DNA from: Populus alba
Lineage: Eukaryota > Streptophyta > Magnoliopsida > Malpighiales > Salicaceae
DNA: 64,000 nt
Direction: 5' to 3'
NCBI RefSeq assembly: GCF_005239225.2
Contig: NC_133300.1
Location: 6,849,875-6,913,874 of the forward strand
Shown in pieces: positions 22,900 through 35,639 of the stretch; position 1 is the first letter of the stretch; each line of letters begins with the position of its first letter. A model generated the notes under the pieces. The model ran no database searches and was not told where the DNA came from. It saw only the letters and a list, made by a program, of their open reading frames with translations. Position numbers and translations under genes: made by a program.

Positions 22900-23705
22900 A
22901 CTCCTAAGAGCCAATAATATAGATGAAGACAAGTGGATACAATATATATATAGCTAATGGTTGAATATTGATTAGGGCGAGTATAAAAACAAAATACCAA
23001 TTAATCTCATAAATATTGCCCCATTTTGAAGTGAAGAGCCAATTGAACTCTTGAAAAAAGAGTGAAGGACTCATGGAGTAGTAACAAAGGGAATGCACAA
23101 ACTTCTCAACGAGTAGACTCTTTAAAGAGTGATGAGTTTTTAATGGCATTTCAATACTCAGAATATAAAGGCAATTAGAGATGAACTTTTAATGGAATAT
23201 TCCTTGGAAAAAATAGAGAGCTAGTTGAACACTTGAAAGAAAAGCAAAGGACTCATGGAGAAACAAGACACAGTTCCTAACATGGAATAAAGGCGTGTGA
23301 TTCCTAGATGAGTAGGCTGTTAAAAGAGTGGTGAGCTTGAGACTACACTATAATACTGGGCTAGTTTCTATCACACTTGGAAAGTATCTGGAGAAGTTTT
23401 AAACCTAAGTGAAAGGCTTAGTTAATCATTAATCATTTTGGATTGAGCTTGGCTATAAAGCTCGATGAGAATGTTGGAGGAGAAGTATTGTAAACTTGAC
23501 TAGTAAGCTCTCAGAAAAGTTGATACTATTTTCAAACAAATTTAAGTCTTATTGAAAAACAATGTGATCGTTATATAAAAGTATTAAGAAGTGACAGTGG
23601 TAAAGAATAAATTTCAAGTATAAAGGAATTTGTAGCTCTCAGAATTGAAATGCTTAATAGTGGAAGTCAAAGTGAATCGATTAATTGTAAAAGAAAAGCT
23701 GACAT
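22900..23705. other. Non-coding stretch with two diverged direct copies
   Basis: Segments at about 23030-23150 and 23205-23340 are related. Both have a TTGAA-CTTGAAA start, then GACTCATGGAG, then GAGTAGGCTGTTAAAAGAGTG-like ends. A further segment at about 23385-23455 resembles 10775-10835 between units A and B. At 23607-23642 a piece (TTCAAGTATAAAGGAATTTG) recurs at 28507-28540 beyond the copia element. No gene seen. Confidence 0.45.
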
Positions 23706-23710
23706 GAGAC

Positions 23711-26700
23711 TGTTAAGAATTGTGTTGCTGTGTTTTGTGCAGGTGAAGGGATGCACAATCAAGAACAACAATGCTGGTATTGAAGAACATGAATTACACA
23801 CAAGGTGTTTGATAAAATGTCTCAGTGAGTATTTCATTAACTGCATGTCTTTAAATACATGAGAAAACTTAACAAACCTCCCTAGTTATCAGCCACTAAC
23901 TGTAGTGGACAATGTGCTGTCACTAGCCACTAACTGTAGTGGACAATATGCTGCCACTAATCTCAGCAACAACTTCAGAAAAACAAGGGATTTACTTTGA
24001 CAAAATCAAAACAGAAATGAAAGAAAAGAAAATAGACAATACTTGATTAAATAACAATTAAACAACATGAAACACTAGAGTTAAAAAATGTCAATTGTCT
24101 AACACTCCTCCTTGACATTTTTGACGACAAATTCCAATCATTTGTCTTAATGTCTCAAATCTCTCTTTAAGTAGTGGTTTGGTAAATATATCTGCAAGTT
24201 GTTCTTCGGAAGAACAATGAATCAACATCACTTCATTAGATTGTTGAACTTCTCTAATAAAATGAAACTTGATTTTGATATGCTTTATACGTCCATGAAA
24301 GACTGGATTCTTTGAAATTGATACTGCAGAACTGTTATCACACATGATTTTAGTAGCTTCAACTTGTTCATGTCCCAAATCCTTTAACATTTTCCTCAAC
24401 CAAATTGCTTGGTTGACAGCAGCGGCAGCAACAATGCACTCTGCTTCTGCAGTGGAATGAGCTGTTGTCTCTTGCTTCTTTGAACTCCAGGTGAAGACAC
24501 TTGAATTGAGTGAGAATAAATACCCTAAAGTGCTTCTTGAATCATCAACACAGCCTCCCCAGTCACTGTTAGTATAGCCTTTTAGTTCCACAGCCCCTTC
24601 TGATGATCTTGGACAGAAAATACCAAGATCAATGGTACCTTTGATGTATCTAAGTATCCTTTTTGCTGCAATAAAATGAGTCTCCCTTGGAGAATGCATG
24701 AACCTTGAAAGAATACTCACAACAAACAATATGTCAGGTCTACTTGCTGTGAGATATTGAAGGCTCCCAATTAAGCCTCTATACAAACTTTCATCCACTT
24801 TTTCAGATTCATCATCCTTGCTAAGCTTGATACTTGTTGTCATAGGAGTCCCCACTGGTTTACAATCCTCCATTTTGAATCTTTTTAGGATGTCTGAAGC
24901 ATACTTCTTTTGGCATGTAAAAATGCCATTGCTGGATTGCATCACTTCCATTCCAAGGAAGTAATTCATCATTCCAAGGTCAGACATCTCAAACATCTTC
25001 TTCATTTCATCTTTGAACTCTTGGATCATTCCAAGTTCACTTCCTGTGAAGAGCATATCATCTACGTAAATAGATACAATTAGAAAATGGTTACCACAGG
25101 ATTTCACATACAATGTTGCTTCATTTTGGCTTATGCTGAACCCAAGTTGAAGCAAATGTGTGTCCATTCTGTCATACCAAGCTCGGGGAGCTTGTTTCAA
25201 CCCATACAAGGCCTTCTTAAGAAGATACACATGATCTTCTTTATCTTTAACAGCATACCCATCGGGTTGCTCTACAAAGATTTCTTCAGCAAGAAATCCA
25301 TTCAAGAAGGCAGACTTGACATCAAGTTGGTGAATCTGCCAAGAGTTATGTGCTGCAAGTGTAATAAGAAGTCTAATAGTATCATACCTTGCTACTGGAG
25401 CAAAGGTCTCTAGGTAGTCCACACCATATTGCTGAACATAGCCCTTTACCACCAATCTAGCCTTGTGTTTGCATATTGACCCATCTGGATTGAGTTTTGT
25501 TTTGAAAACCCATCTTACACCTATCACCTTGCGATGCTTAGGCCTTTCAATCAGCTGCCATGTTGCATTTTTGTTGATCATTTCCATTTCTGCCTCCATT
25601 GCTCTCCTCCATGCTGGAAATTCTTGAGCTTCAGTATAGCTGGTTGGTTCTAGAATTGCCATGTTGCATCTTAGGTGAATATCTTCCAATGATCTTGTGC
25701 CTCTAACTGGAAAATCATCCACTGATTCATCAGCTACCAGCTGAGGCTGAATGGTGAATGGTTGATCAGAAATCATATTTTTCTGATGTTCCCAATCCCA
25801 TGTGATTGCTTCATCAACCTTCACATCTCTGCTGAGAATAACCTTCTTTGTTTGTAAGCAAAGGATTCTGTATCCTTTAGTTGTTATTCCATAACCCACA
25901 AGAACTCCCTTCTGAGCTTTGTTGTCAAGTTTGCTCCTCTTTGGCTCAGCTATATGATAATAGCATATGCTGCCAAAGATTCGAAGATGATCTACAGCAG
26001 GTTTAACACCATTCCAGCCTTCATATGGTGTCTTGTCCTCCAGTGCTTTGGTTGGAAGTCGGTTCAACAAGTAAACAGAGGTATTGACTGCCTCTGCCCA
26101 TAATTTGTTTGGCATTTTCTTTTCAAGTAAGAGACATCTAGCCATCTCTATTACTGTCCTGTTCTTCCTCTCACATACACCATTTTGTTGTGGTGTGTAT
26201 GGTGTAGTGTACTGGTGCACAATGCCTCTGTTGTTGCAATACTCAAGAAACTGATTTGAGGTATATTCAGTACCATTGTCAGATCTTAAGCATTTAATTA
26301 GCATGTCACTTTGATTCTCAACTAAAGCTTTGAATGTTTGAAAGATTGTAAATACTTCACTCTTAAATTTGATGAAATAAAGAGAATGAAATACTTGTTA
26401 CCACATAATAAGGCTTTCTTCATAGGTCCACACACGTCAGTGTGGATGAGCTGAAGTTTTTGGCTGGCTCTCCATGCTTGCCTTTTAGGAAATGGTGGCC
26501 TTGATTGCTTGCCAAGTTGACATGTTTCACACAATTGAATCTCACCATTCAATGTGGGCAATGCTTCAACCATTTCCTTTTGTTTCAGAATTGACAAGCC
26601 CTTTTGATTGAAATGTCCAAATCTTTTATGCCAAAGATTTGAAACATCCTGAGTAGCACTCACATATGCATGATTGGATACTTTATCCCAATCAACAACA

Positions 26701-28458
26701 AAGCTTCTGTTTTTCATCTTTACACAGAACACTTGTTCTCTAAAAGGATCAAAGATAATGCATTTATGATCCTTAAACTGAAGAGAATAGTTTTTCTCCA
26801 TCATTTGTCTAACACTCAACAAATTTTGACTGATTTCAGGTATAAATAACACATCAGGAATGATTTTGATACCTGAACTTGTTTGAACATTTACTGACCC
26901 TCTGCCTTTGACCTCCAGAAATTCTCCATTGCCAACCTTTGCTCTGGATTTGTAAGATTCATCAAGGGTTTTGAACATTCCAGCATCATTGCACAAATGA
27001 TGTGTTCATCCACTGTCAATAAGCCAAGTATCAGCTGGATCATTTGTTGAGAAACAAGTGACAGCAAAGAATTGCTCCTCCTGTGTATCAACTTCATCTG
27101 CTAGGTGAGCTTGTTGAGGTTTTGGATCTGAGTTTTTAAACTTGCAGACCTTTGTGATGTGCCTTGATTGCTTGCAATTTCCACAAATTGCATCTGGCCT
27201 CCACTAGCAATATTTTTCTGAATGTGTGTTTCTTTTGCAGTGAGTGCAAGGAGGAAACTTCTTTTGTTTTGAACCTTCACTAGTGCTGCCCCTTTCATTT
27301 CTGCCTTTGAATCTCAGATTAGGCAACTTCTTTCCTTTTCTAGCTTGTTGTTTTTGCACATAAAAGGCTCCTTCAATCAATCTGTCTTGCCTGATTGTTC
27401 TTCGTTGCTCCTGTGCTTGAAGAGCACTCATTAGTTCACCTAATGAGATTTTACTGAGGTCCTTTGATTCTTCAAGAGAGGAGATTTTGGATTCAAACCT
27501 CTCAGGAAGAGTCACAAGAACCTTCTCCACAATCCTACTGTCAGGAAAGTCTTCTCCAAGTAATCTGATGTTGTTGATAATTAGTGAAATTCGATCAGAA
27601 TACTTGGAGATTGTTTCATCTTCTTGCATGTTAAGTGCCTCAAAATCTCTCTTCAAATTCAGCACTTGCATTTGCCTTGTTCTGTCACTGCCTTGGTATT
27701 CTTCTTTTAGTTTGTTCCAAGCCTCTTTGGCTGAATTGCATGCTATAATTCTGTAGAAAATGCTTTCTGCCACAGAATTCTGGATGATTGATTTTGCCTT
27801 GGATTTCTTTGCCTTTTCCTCACTGCTGAACTTGATTTGAGCAATAGTGGGATTTGTTGGTAAGGGAGCTACTGGTTTGTCTTCGAAAACAATTTCCCAA
27901 AGATCATAAGCTTCAAGAAAAGCTTGCATCTTCACTGACCAAATATGATAGTTTTCGCCAGTGAATATAATGGGGGAGTTTAAAAGTAAGTTGTTGGATG
28001 TCATTTTTGAGATTTTGAAAAAAGGTGTTTTGGTCCTGTAAGATCTGAGATGCTCTGATACCACTGTTAAGAATTGTGTTGCTGTGTTTTGTGCAGGTGA
28101 ATGGATGCACAATCAAGAACAACAATGCTGGTATTGAAGAACACGAATTACACACAAGGTGTTTGATAAAATGTCTCAGTGAGTATTTCATTAACTGCAT
28201 GTCTTTAAATACATGAGAAAACTTAACAAACCTCCCTAGTTATCAGCCACTAACTGTAGTGGACAATGTGCTGTCACTAGCCACTAACTGTAGTGGACAA
28301 TATGCTGCTACTAATCTCAGCAACAACTTCAGAAAAACAAGGGATTTACTTTGACAAAATCAAAACAGAAATGAAAGAAAAGAAAATAGACAATACTTGA
28401 TTAAATAACAATTAAACAACATGAAACACTAGAGTTAAAAAATGTCAATTGTCTAACA
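23711..28458 (-). mobile_element. Complete Ty1/copia LTR retrotransposon, element 1 (young)
   Basis: Two 394-bp LTRs (23711-24104 and 28065-28458) start TGTTA and end TAACA and differ at three positions by my count. The element reads on the minus strand. The primer-binding site TGGTATCAGAGC directly follows the 5' LTR (about 28052-28063) and a purine-rich tract AAGGAGGAG directly precedes the 3' LTR. Flanking pentamers are GAGAC (23706-23710) and GGGAC (28459-28463), a target duplication with one change. The order gag, protease, integrase, RT, RNase H is that of copia. It lies beside LRR relic sequence, so it landed at the edge of the RLP cluster. Confidence 0.95.
24091..28004 (-). pseudogene. 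copia gag-pol of element 1, broken at three places
   Basis: Gag starts at 28004 (MTSNNLLLNSP) and contains a zinc knuckle of form C-x2-C-x4-H-x4-C. A stop TAG (27204-27206) lies right after the knuckle. A second stop TGA (27006-27008) lies just after the protease D-S-G. A short deletion with frameshift near 26360 removes the conserved FIDDxSR stretch between the first two integrase acidic residues. From 26304 down to 24091 one frame of about 737 codons is open. It covers the rest of integrase (SDNGTEY, NGVCERKNR), RT (YGLKQAPRAWY, YVDDM) and RNase H (DNSSAVSISKNP, EEQLADIFTKPL), and ends inside the 3' LTR. It cannot make a full polyprotein; any mobility would depend on proteins from other copies. 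Confidence 0.9.
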
Positions 28459-28537
28459 GGGACAAAGCATAAAACAGTGGAATTATTAAAAGCAAGCTCT
28501 AGACTTTCAAGTATAAAGGAATTTGGAGCTCTCTACA

Positions 28538-28716
28538 AACCCTAGACGTGAGTTACAGCAAGCTCACAGGACCAATATGGCCAAGTTTTGGGAATCTTAA
28601 AGGAAAGAGAAGCATTTGTCAGGCATAGCTCACTTACAAGTTATGGACTCATCCTATAATAAATTATCAAGAGAAACACCTCTTTCATTAGAAAAGCTCC
28701 ATTTTCTATCGAAGTT
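28538..28716 (+). pseudogene. LRR relic D, beyond the copia element
   Basis: Translated in pieces this gives LDVSYSKLTGPIWPSFGNL, then an SSYNKLSRETPLSLEKLHFL block, matching the post-island LRRs of RLP copy 3. It carries a deletion and a frame break. It shows that the RLP cluster once extended past the present copia insertion. Confidence 0.75.
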
Positions 28717-28744
28717 ACAGCGATGGATACAATCGTAATGGCTG

Positions 28745-31460
28745 TTAGATCTGACAAGGAAGGTGGCCCTTGACATGCTTTGTAAATTTAAATTTGGGAA
28801 ATTCTATGTAATATATCTCCTGTTTCTTCTCATGCTTTCACTCGTTCAGTTTGTCAATTATAGATCCTAAACCACACATGCAAACAACGCAAATGCAGTA
28901 GAGAAATTAACCAAGAGAACGTGGTTTTCTTTGGTCATGTCTTTTATGATAGATGGTTATGGAAGTTTCACTGCTTTCCCTCAAAGCGCTTGAGCCTTTC
29001 TGGTTGCTGAACATGCTCATTATTCAAAAGCATTCGAAAGAATGGTAGGGTTTTCTAGCCTAGAAATGTAAAGGGAGTTTCTGATATCAATTCCCCTGAC
29101 CACTCATAAATATCTCTCAGATAATCGCCCTTTTCAGCCATTTCTTTTCTGTCTCCCTCCCTCTCTGTCACTCTGTTTTTTTTGGGGTTAAAAAATAGAA
29201 TTTGATCCGTATAATTCATATCTGTTTAAACAAGGACCGGTCAAATCCACTTATAACTCAAATTAAGAATTGCATCAAAGTACGTTGGAGGGCAGGAGCA
29301 GAAAAGAGCAGAATTGACAGCTGAAACCAGATCTTCAGAACTAAGACGACGCCCACAGACTTGAGGAATAGCAAGAAGCATATACATCAAAATGCGATGC
29401 ACGTCGATTGGAATATAAGCCAGATGGCGCAGATGCAACTTCGATTGATAAAAAAGAGACAGTAATTAGCTATATACCAATCATGACTGCATGTTTTCCA
29501 TGCTCCCAGAAAATTAGTTTTCCAAAGTAACCGTGATTTAGTACTGAACTGCTGCTTTATGACCAGAAATGAACTGTTAAAGCAATAAGTTGGGTAGTAA
29601 TATCTACAAGAACATCATATGACACAGCTACATCCGGACCAGGATTCCAAATGTCAAAAGAAGACAGGAACTTCATCAAATCAGCTCGACAATAAACTTG
29701 AGAGTGCAACGTTGACAGGGAGCTAGATTGGGTTAAGAAAGATGGAAATGTGATCCAGGGGTGTGCCTCCCTGGGAGAAATTCAATCAACCGTAGGCTTT
29801 CAAGTAAAAGAAGAGGCATGCAGTGAGAACGATGTAGATTGAAGAACATGATATACAGTTATATCTCACTTCAACCTCATATTTAAAAGAAGAAGCGGAC
29901 ATGGAGGTTTCACTTCCTACATACCCAGGTGAGAATTCTTGCATGATCAGTAACTACAAATTAACTGATGGAATTTATAAATTGAAAAGCAGTAAAATGT
30001 CATTTTGGATTGTCACATGAAAGACAATTGATCTAGTACAACATGAATCATGTAAAGAAAATAGAATCAGAGTTCCAAAAAATCTTGGAAACACTGATAT
30101 AGTTAATATATACAGTGCTTATAGAAGAACAACCATTGAGGTTTGAGCCTCAATCCAAGTTATGGACATTTTTATGGAACATGGATGTGACATGATAAAG
30201 AAACACCAGCAGAACAGCTTTGAAAAGGGACGGAAGTGGCAAGGAAACCAAATTAACAAATAATATAAATATAAAAATAGGTGATTATGCAATATGCATT
30301 TATGCGTTCCTTATGTTTCTTCCTCTATCAATCATTGGGGACTACTGTTACTGATAGAAATGTTACGAGAGCCAGCTGTAGTTTTAGAAAATTTCTGGGA
30401 AGCATGTGCGATATGGTGTGTGAAAAAGAAGCCTTAAATCTCTCTTTACAAGGAAGTAGATTCTCTAGTTCTCTACTTTCCTTCACATGTTTGATCAACT
30501 TCAGTTGTGTTGCATGTTCAGATAGTAATCAAGGATCTGCAGAGCCAAAAGACGTGAAATATAGCCACGCATACCCACGGCTACCATCATAGCAAGTAGG
30601 TGGTGCCACTGCCAACTATGACTATCATCGTATCAGGCAATGCACACCATAGGCCTAAGAATTAAAATTACAGGTGCACGAACACAAGGGGTACGGATAC
30701 ATAATTTGTAAAACTGAAAATCAGCCAGCAGCTGGTTAAAAACTTTAATGGCCAGTAATACATTGAAATTGCAGTGTAGTTAGATGGTTGAAATTGTGTT
30801 TTGCCCTAACTATAGTTTTAAGAGTATTGATTCAACACACCTTTATATGAATCCTACTAAAAACTCTTACAACTTTGGTTATGAGAAAGCTATTTTTAAA
30901 CCTACTTCTCAACGCAAAACACACAGTACTAGCAGATCTCTAGTACGTCTCAAGTGGCCTTCAAATTCTGACCTCAGTGAAAGCTACTGAATTTCAGCTA
31001 AATGCTAATGCTTATGGTCTGCTGCTTCCTTTGCTATCTAAAAGACACAGACAACATGGATAATGCAGAATGAAGATCATCGTCCAGGACAATCAATCAC
31101 GAAAAGTGCATGTTGCCAAAAGCCTCAATAATGCTGTCATCAGACCTGAACTCCAATAAAGCATGTATTAATAAGGTTTTTTTTTTTAACAAAAGGACAA
31201 AATGTGTATTTGTTGAGCTGAAAGAGCACACACAAAGCTTGAGATCTCAAGAAAACAAGGCTATTATTTCATAGCATTACTACATATAAATGATCATTAT
31301 GAAAACAAGCTAGAAATCCAAAGCAGAGGCAGATAATTCAACCCTGTCTAAGAAGCATATGGATACTAGTCAAACTACAGCGACTAAATAGAAAAACAAA
31401 AGGCTTACACGTGTTCTAGATGGATCCCTTGATACTCTATGACTACAAATAAACTGCAGT
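28745..31460. other. Intergenic DNA, no confirmed gene
   Basis: Apart from the small frame at 29241-29438, I see only short, low-complexity or unsupported frames. The last few hundred bases are probably the 3' UTR of the SF3B1 gene, which reads towards this region. Confidence 0.5.
29241..29438 (-). other. Unrecognised open frame, possible exon or gene relic
   Basis: On the minus strand a frame opens after an AG (CAATCGAAG) and reads LRHLAYIPIDVHRILMYMLL, then a VCGRRLSSEDLVSAVNSALF stretch, ending with ...SYKWI and TGA. Composition looks like real protein rather than chance, with a hydrophobic first third and balanced residues. I do not recognise the family, and no partner exon is visible within about 2 kb upstream. 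It may be a leftover exon or chance. Confidence 0.2.
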
Positions 31461-34400
31461 TTAAACAAACATCATCAACTCGGGTCTACTATATATGTTA
31501 TTCTGCTCATCGTCCAGTATAGGATAAGCTGCCACAAGGGCATCCTGAGATCCAATATACAGAGAATTGTAGATCTTCCAGTATACTTCCCTGACCTTCC
31601 GGGCAGGATGGAACAGTCCCTGGAGACAGTAATTCAACACAACAGCAGGGCCTAAGGCCACCCTCATTCCTTCAATGGCTTCCATGACAGCATTTATAAC
31701 ATGAGGGGACGTCTCAAAAATGTTGGGCCAAACATAGTTAAGCAAGTGGACCAATGCATCCTCGCAACCCAAACCAGCCACACCCAAAGCCATATGCTTA
31801 ACAGCGGAAGCTGCAGTCTGCCTGTGAACTAGATCTCTGTCCATAAGGGCATCCTCAAGTAATGGAGTCACTGCATAGATATAGTCTTTACCCATTTCAC
31901 CAATGTACTCAAACAGGAAAGAGAGGGATTTCAAGACACCATTCTGCACATTAAGCTCTGGGACACGATATTCGTTCATCAAGGCAGGCAAGACTGTAAA
32001 GGGTGAACAGGTTTCTGCAACTATAGCAATTGCAACAGTTGTGCAAACACGGTTTTGGCGCTCCTGGACCTTGAGGTTATTTAATAACGTAGCCAAAACA
32101 TCCTGAGGCCCAATGGCCTTAGCAATGTAACCAAAAGTGTTAACAGTAGCACGCCGAATACCCTTCTTGTGGGCCTTAAGCATCTCAAGAAGCTCAAAAC
32201 AAATCCTCATCCACTCCCTGGCAGGAACAAACTCAGCTCCACGATCAGCAATACGACCAACAAGATCAATACAGTTTTCCTGGACTTTCTCATGCCTATT
32301 CTTCAGAATTGGTGTTAATCTTGGAAGCAAGTCCTTAATAGGAGGAGTCATTTTGGTCATACCAATGACATTGACAATTGCTTTGAGAGCTCCTAGAATC
32401 GATCCAAGAACTTCAGGGTATTCTTCTCCCAAATACTCGTACAACACTACACCAAGATGGCCCATCAGTTGTTCTTCCTGGCACTGCTTCATGACAACAG
32501 CAATTCTAGATATAAGATCAGCAGCTTGCTGTCTCACTTTAGCACTCTTGTTGTTCAAGCGCCACTTAATGGTTCCACAAATCTGGGGAAGGTAAGGTTT
32601 CACCCTCTGTCCAAGAGAATTGACAACCGCACCAAACCCATTAAGCATCACATTAGCATCATCACTGGTCTGTTCTTGGAAAGCATAGAGAATACCATCA
32701 ATCAAAAGCTCTTCCAACCTAGCATCGATATCAGATGAACCCATGTTCGTCACAACCTTCTCAATTGTTTCCATGACCATACGCCTGTAAGGTTCACTCT
32801 CATCTTTCAGATCCTCAACAATTCTGCCAACAATATCTTTAACACCAACCTTGTTAGCAATCTCAACAGTCGTTTCTACAAGTTGCCTGTAATTTCTCCT
32901 ATCCAAGGCCATTCTTCTAACCCAGAAGTTCTTAAAGAACTCAGGTAGAATATCAGAACGTATATAGTCAGCTTCCACACCCTCTGTACTCACACATTGC
33001 TTAACCACCTTCAACACAATCTTCTTCATTTCTTCATCAGGTGATTGAAACTCACGTATCAGAATAAACATGACTTCCTTGGTATAGTAATTGGCATACA
33101 TAGCATCCATGAGAGGAATAATAAAACCAATTGCTTTCAAGAAGGCAGCCAAGACCTTGCCACGGTGTGACCTAATCCCCTTCCACAATGGCTTCAGAAC
33201 AGAGTCAAAGCTTTCAATACCATATGGGGCAGCAGCCTCAGCAAGAGCAGCCAAGGACAAGGCAGTGATTGTCCTCACCTTCTGATTCTCATCATTCAGA
33301 CCATGCTCTATGATTTCCACAAGGGATCGCAAATGGGGAAGAACAGCACAGCCAATCAAAATAGCAATCTGTTGAACAATTTTGATTCCAGTATGGCGAG
33401 CTTGCCAGGATTTCTTACTCTGGCACACAGCTTTCAAGAAGGGCAACAGTGCAGGAATCCCGAGAGCAGAAGCAACAACACTGAAAGCTCTTGCAGTTGT
33501 GTTCCTAACATACTCATCAATATTATCAATATCAGGACGCATAGCAGCAATCATGGTGGCCAAACCGGCTGCTTTACTCAAATTAGAAATAATCTCTCTC
33601 CCTTCTACACGGGCATAATAATCCTCATCAATCAAGAGTGGTTCAATAACAACAAGAATCTTATGAACATAGGGCCTAACCAACTCATCCAATTTATACA
33701 AAACCCTATCAATTACCTTAACCAGAAGATGCCTCTCCTGATCCTCCAAGGTAGGCTGCATAAGCAGCGGTAAAATTCTGTTAAACAATGGCCCAGCGCC
33801 AAACTCTCTAGCCTTATCAGTCAATTGCCTTAAAGCAGTCTTCCTCTGTGGAGGTGTCCCATTTTTCACTTTAAGTAGCAGTTTCATAATCTTCCTCTCT
33901 TTCTGCTCCTCTGGTGACAACTCCTCCTCATCTTCCTCGTTCAGCAAAGCCCCAAAATATTGATAATCCTCAGGTTTCATAAATGGCAACCCAGCAGGAG
34001 GCTCCTGCCCCAGGTCAAACTGTTGGCCTCTGTTCTCATCAGGAATAGAATAAAGAGGAGTCCCCATTGGTGTCGGGGTAGCCAACAACTTCCTTGCCGG
34101 TGTCCTGATAGGCACATAAGAAGCCGGCGGCTCCAAGATCTTGTACCCTTCTTGAGGAAACATAGCATCCAACTCCTCATCGGTCAATGGCCTATTCCTC
34201 TCCTCAATATCCTTCTCCCATCTCAGCAAGTTATATTGCTCAGGAGTTATAGCCCCACGCATGGCAAGTGCATTAGGAGTTGGAGTAGCCATATCAATTG
34301 CACCAAGAGGAGTAGGTCCAGGAGTCGCACCACCAAGACTAGGAGTAACCCCCCCAAGAGCAGGAGTTGCACTCTCCATACTAGCTGGAGTCTCATCCCA

Positions 34401-35264
34401 ACGAGACTTTTGCCTTTTTGGTGTAGGTGTAACCATTCCTTTGGGAGTAGAATCCCAAGTAACACCAGCAGGAGTCGCCCCTGGTGTAACCCCACCCGCA
34501 GGAGTGGCATCTGAATCAACCACTCTCCCCGGTGTAGGAGTCTCATCCCACCTATTCTTCCTCCCAGCACCTGGCGTAGCATCCCCTATCCTCCCTGGAG
34601 TAGGTGTCGCATCCCACCTCCCAATCCCCGGTGTAGCATCAGGTAAATCCCAATCCGAACCCGTCTTCGCCTTCTTAGCTGCATTTCCACCATCCTCCGT
34701 CGATTGGTCCCACCTGTTCCTCCTCTTAGCCATCGAATTCGCCTCCTTTTCACCCTTGTCACCTTTCTCAGCCCTCGCTTCCTCTTCTTCCTTCTTTTTC
34801 TTGGCAATTTCCCTTAGAAGTTCCTCCTTTTGCCTTTTCAAAGACTCTTCCTTCATAATATCCGAATAAGTCCTCACACTGGGATCCGGCGTTTTCTCCC
34901 CGGCAGAAAAAGGATCGTGCCTCTCCGGCGAAATAATCCTATCCAATCTCCTCCTCCTGTAATCATCCTCACGATCAATAATCCTCGACGGCTTCCTAAA
35001 CCCATTAACTTCTTCACTATCATCACCGCCACGAGGCATTTCTTTAAGAACTGATTTCGGGGCAGTATAAGAAGCGAGTTTCTGAGCAACCTCGTTAAGA
35101 CCCACGTCGGGTTCTTCATCATCGGTAGCTGGGATCGATGTTTCATAAGCATCACGGTCGACTCCACCATACAAGTCACGATCGAAGGTTAAAGAGGTTA
35201 AAGAGGCAAGTTGTTGTTCCATTTTCTTGCGCTCTTCTTGGGTTTTGGCGATTTCGGGGTCCAT
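31461..35264 (-). CDS. SF3B1: Splicing factor 3B subunit 1 (SF3b155), intronless
   Basis: One uninterrupted frame of 1267 residues, the normal length of plant SF3B1. The N-terminal ~400 residues are disordered, with a [16 protein letters not shown] block near the start and many T-P and RWDxTP-type motifs ([26 protein letters not shown]). These are U2AF-ligand-motif and phosphorylation sites. From about residue 430 the HEAT-repeat superhelix runs to the C-terminus (for example [38 protein letters not shown], end SRPELMMFV). The protein is the scaffold of SF3b in the U2 snRNP and clamps the branch-point helix in the nucleus. The start at 35264 is the first ATG and matches the family start [12 protein letters not shown]. 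Lack of introns is normal for this gene in plants. Three telo-box motifs lie upstream. Confidence 0.97.
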   Translation of the reverse strand: MDPEIAKTQEERKKMEQQLASLTSLTFDRDLYGGVDRDAYETSIPATDDEEPDVGLNEVAQKLASYTAPKSVLKEMPRGGDDSEEVNGFRKPSRIIDREDDYRRRRLDRIISPERHDPFSAGEKTPDPSVRTYSDIMKEESLKRQKEELLREIAKKKKEEEEARAEKGDKGEKEANSMAKRRNRWDQSTEDGGNAAKKAKTGSDWDLPDATPGIGRWDATPTPGRIGDATPGAGRKNRWDETPTPGRVVDSDATPAGGVTPGATPAGVTWDSTPKGMVTPTPKRQKSRWDETPASMESATPALGGVTPSLGGATPGPTPLGAIDMATPTPNALAMRGAITPEQYNLLRWEKDIEERNRPLTDEELDAMFPQEGYKILEPPASYVPIRTPARKLLATPTPMGTPLYSIPDENRGQQFDLGQEPPAGLPFMKPEDYQYFGALLNEEDEEELSPEEQKERKIMKLLLKVKNGTPPQRKTALRQLTDKAREFGAGPLFNRILPLLMQPTLEDQERHLLVKVIDRVLYKLDELVRPYVHKILVVIEPLLIDEDYYARVEGREIISNLSKAAGLATMIAAMRPDIDNIDEYVRNTTARAFSVVASALGIPALLPFLKAVCQSKKSWQARHTGIKIVQQIAILIGCAVLPHLRSLVEIIEHGLNDENQKVRTITALSLAALAEAAAPYGIESFDSVLKPLWKGIRSHRGKVLAAFLKAIGFIIPLMDAMYANYYTKEVMFILIREFQSPDEEMKKIVLKVVKQCVSTEGVEADYIRSDILPEFFKNFWVRRMALDRRNYRQLVETTVEIANKVGVKDIVGRIVEDLKDESEPYRRMVMETIEKVVTNMGSSDIDARLEELLIDGILYAFQEQTSDDANVMLNGFGAVVNSLGQRVKPYLPQICGTIKWRLNNKSAKVRQQAADLISRIAVVMKQCQEEQLMGHLGVVLYEYLGEEYPEVLGSILGALKAIVNVIGMTKMTPPIKDLLPRLTPILKNRHEKVQENCIDLVGRIADRGAEFVPAREWMRICFELLEMLKAHKKGIRRATVNTFGYIAKAIGPQDVLATLLNNLKVQERQNRVCTTVAIAIVAETCSPFTVLPALMNEYRVPELNVQNGVLKSLSFLFEYIGEMGKDYIYAVTPLLEDALMDRDLVHRQTAASAVKHMALGVAGLGCEDALVHLLNYVWPNIFETSPHVINAVMEAIEGMRVALGPAVVLNYCLQGLFHPARKVREVYWKIYNSLYIGSQDALVAAYPILDDEQNNIYSRPELMMFV

Positions 35265-35268
35265 TTTG

Positions 35269-35541
35269 TTAGGGTTTTTGCAGAATTGAAATGGGTTTTT
35301 GTTTGATTGTTGGTTATGGTGGTGGTTTGTCAATTTGGGATCTTAGGGTTTCTGGTTAGTGGTGATATGATTCTTGAGTGAGAGGTTAGCTAGTGTGATT
35401 ATATCTTTCGATGGGAACCGACCACAGAGTACAGAGCCAGAGGCCCGGAGGGGAAGAGAGATCAATGGCTGTGGGTTTGGATGTTTTGGGGGTTATGGCT
35501 TATTTATGAGCTGGGTTTGTTCGGCCACTAGATTAGGGTTT
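35269..35541 (-). promoter_or_regulatory. Three telo-box motifs upstream of SF3B1
   Basis: AAACCCTAA read on the minus strand occurs at 35269-35277, 35343-35351 and 35533-35541, all in the same orientation, within about 280 bases upstream of the SF3B1 ATG. The telo box is a known element of plant promoters for growth-linked and RNA-processing genes. The nearest copies lie in the probable 5' UTR. Confidence 0.55.
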
Positions 35542-35639
35542 CGTGGGGCTAGTGCTAAGATGATCAATTTTTCTGTTTTCTTACTTGACCATACCCTCTT
35601 GTTTATCAATTAATGCCAACCTTCCTAAAGAAAAAAATT

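Noticed and set aside
34261..34869. Plus-strand frame of about 200 codons opposite SF3B1
   Set aside because: It is an antisense shadow of the Thr-Pro rich N-terminus; the Gly/Val/Pro repeats reflect the TP-motif codons on the other strand.
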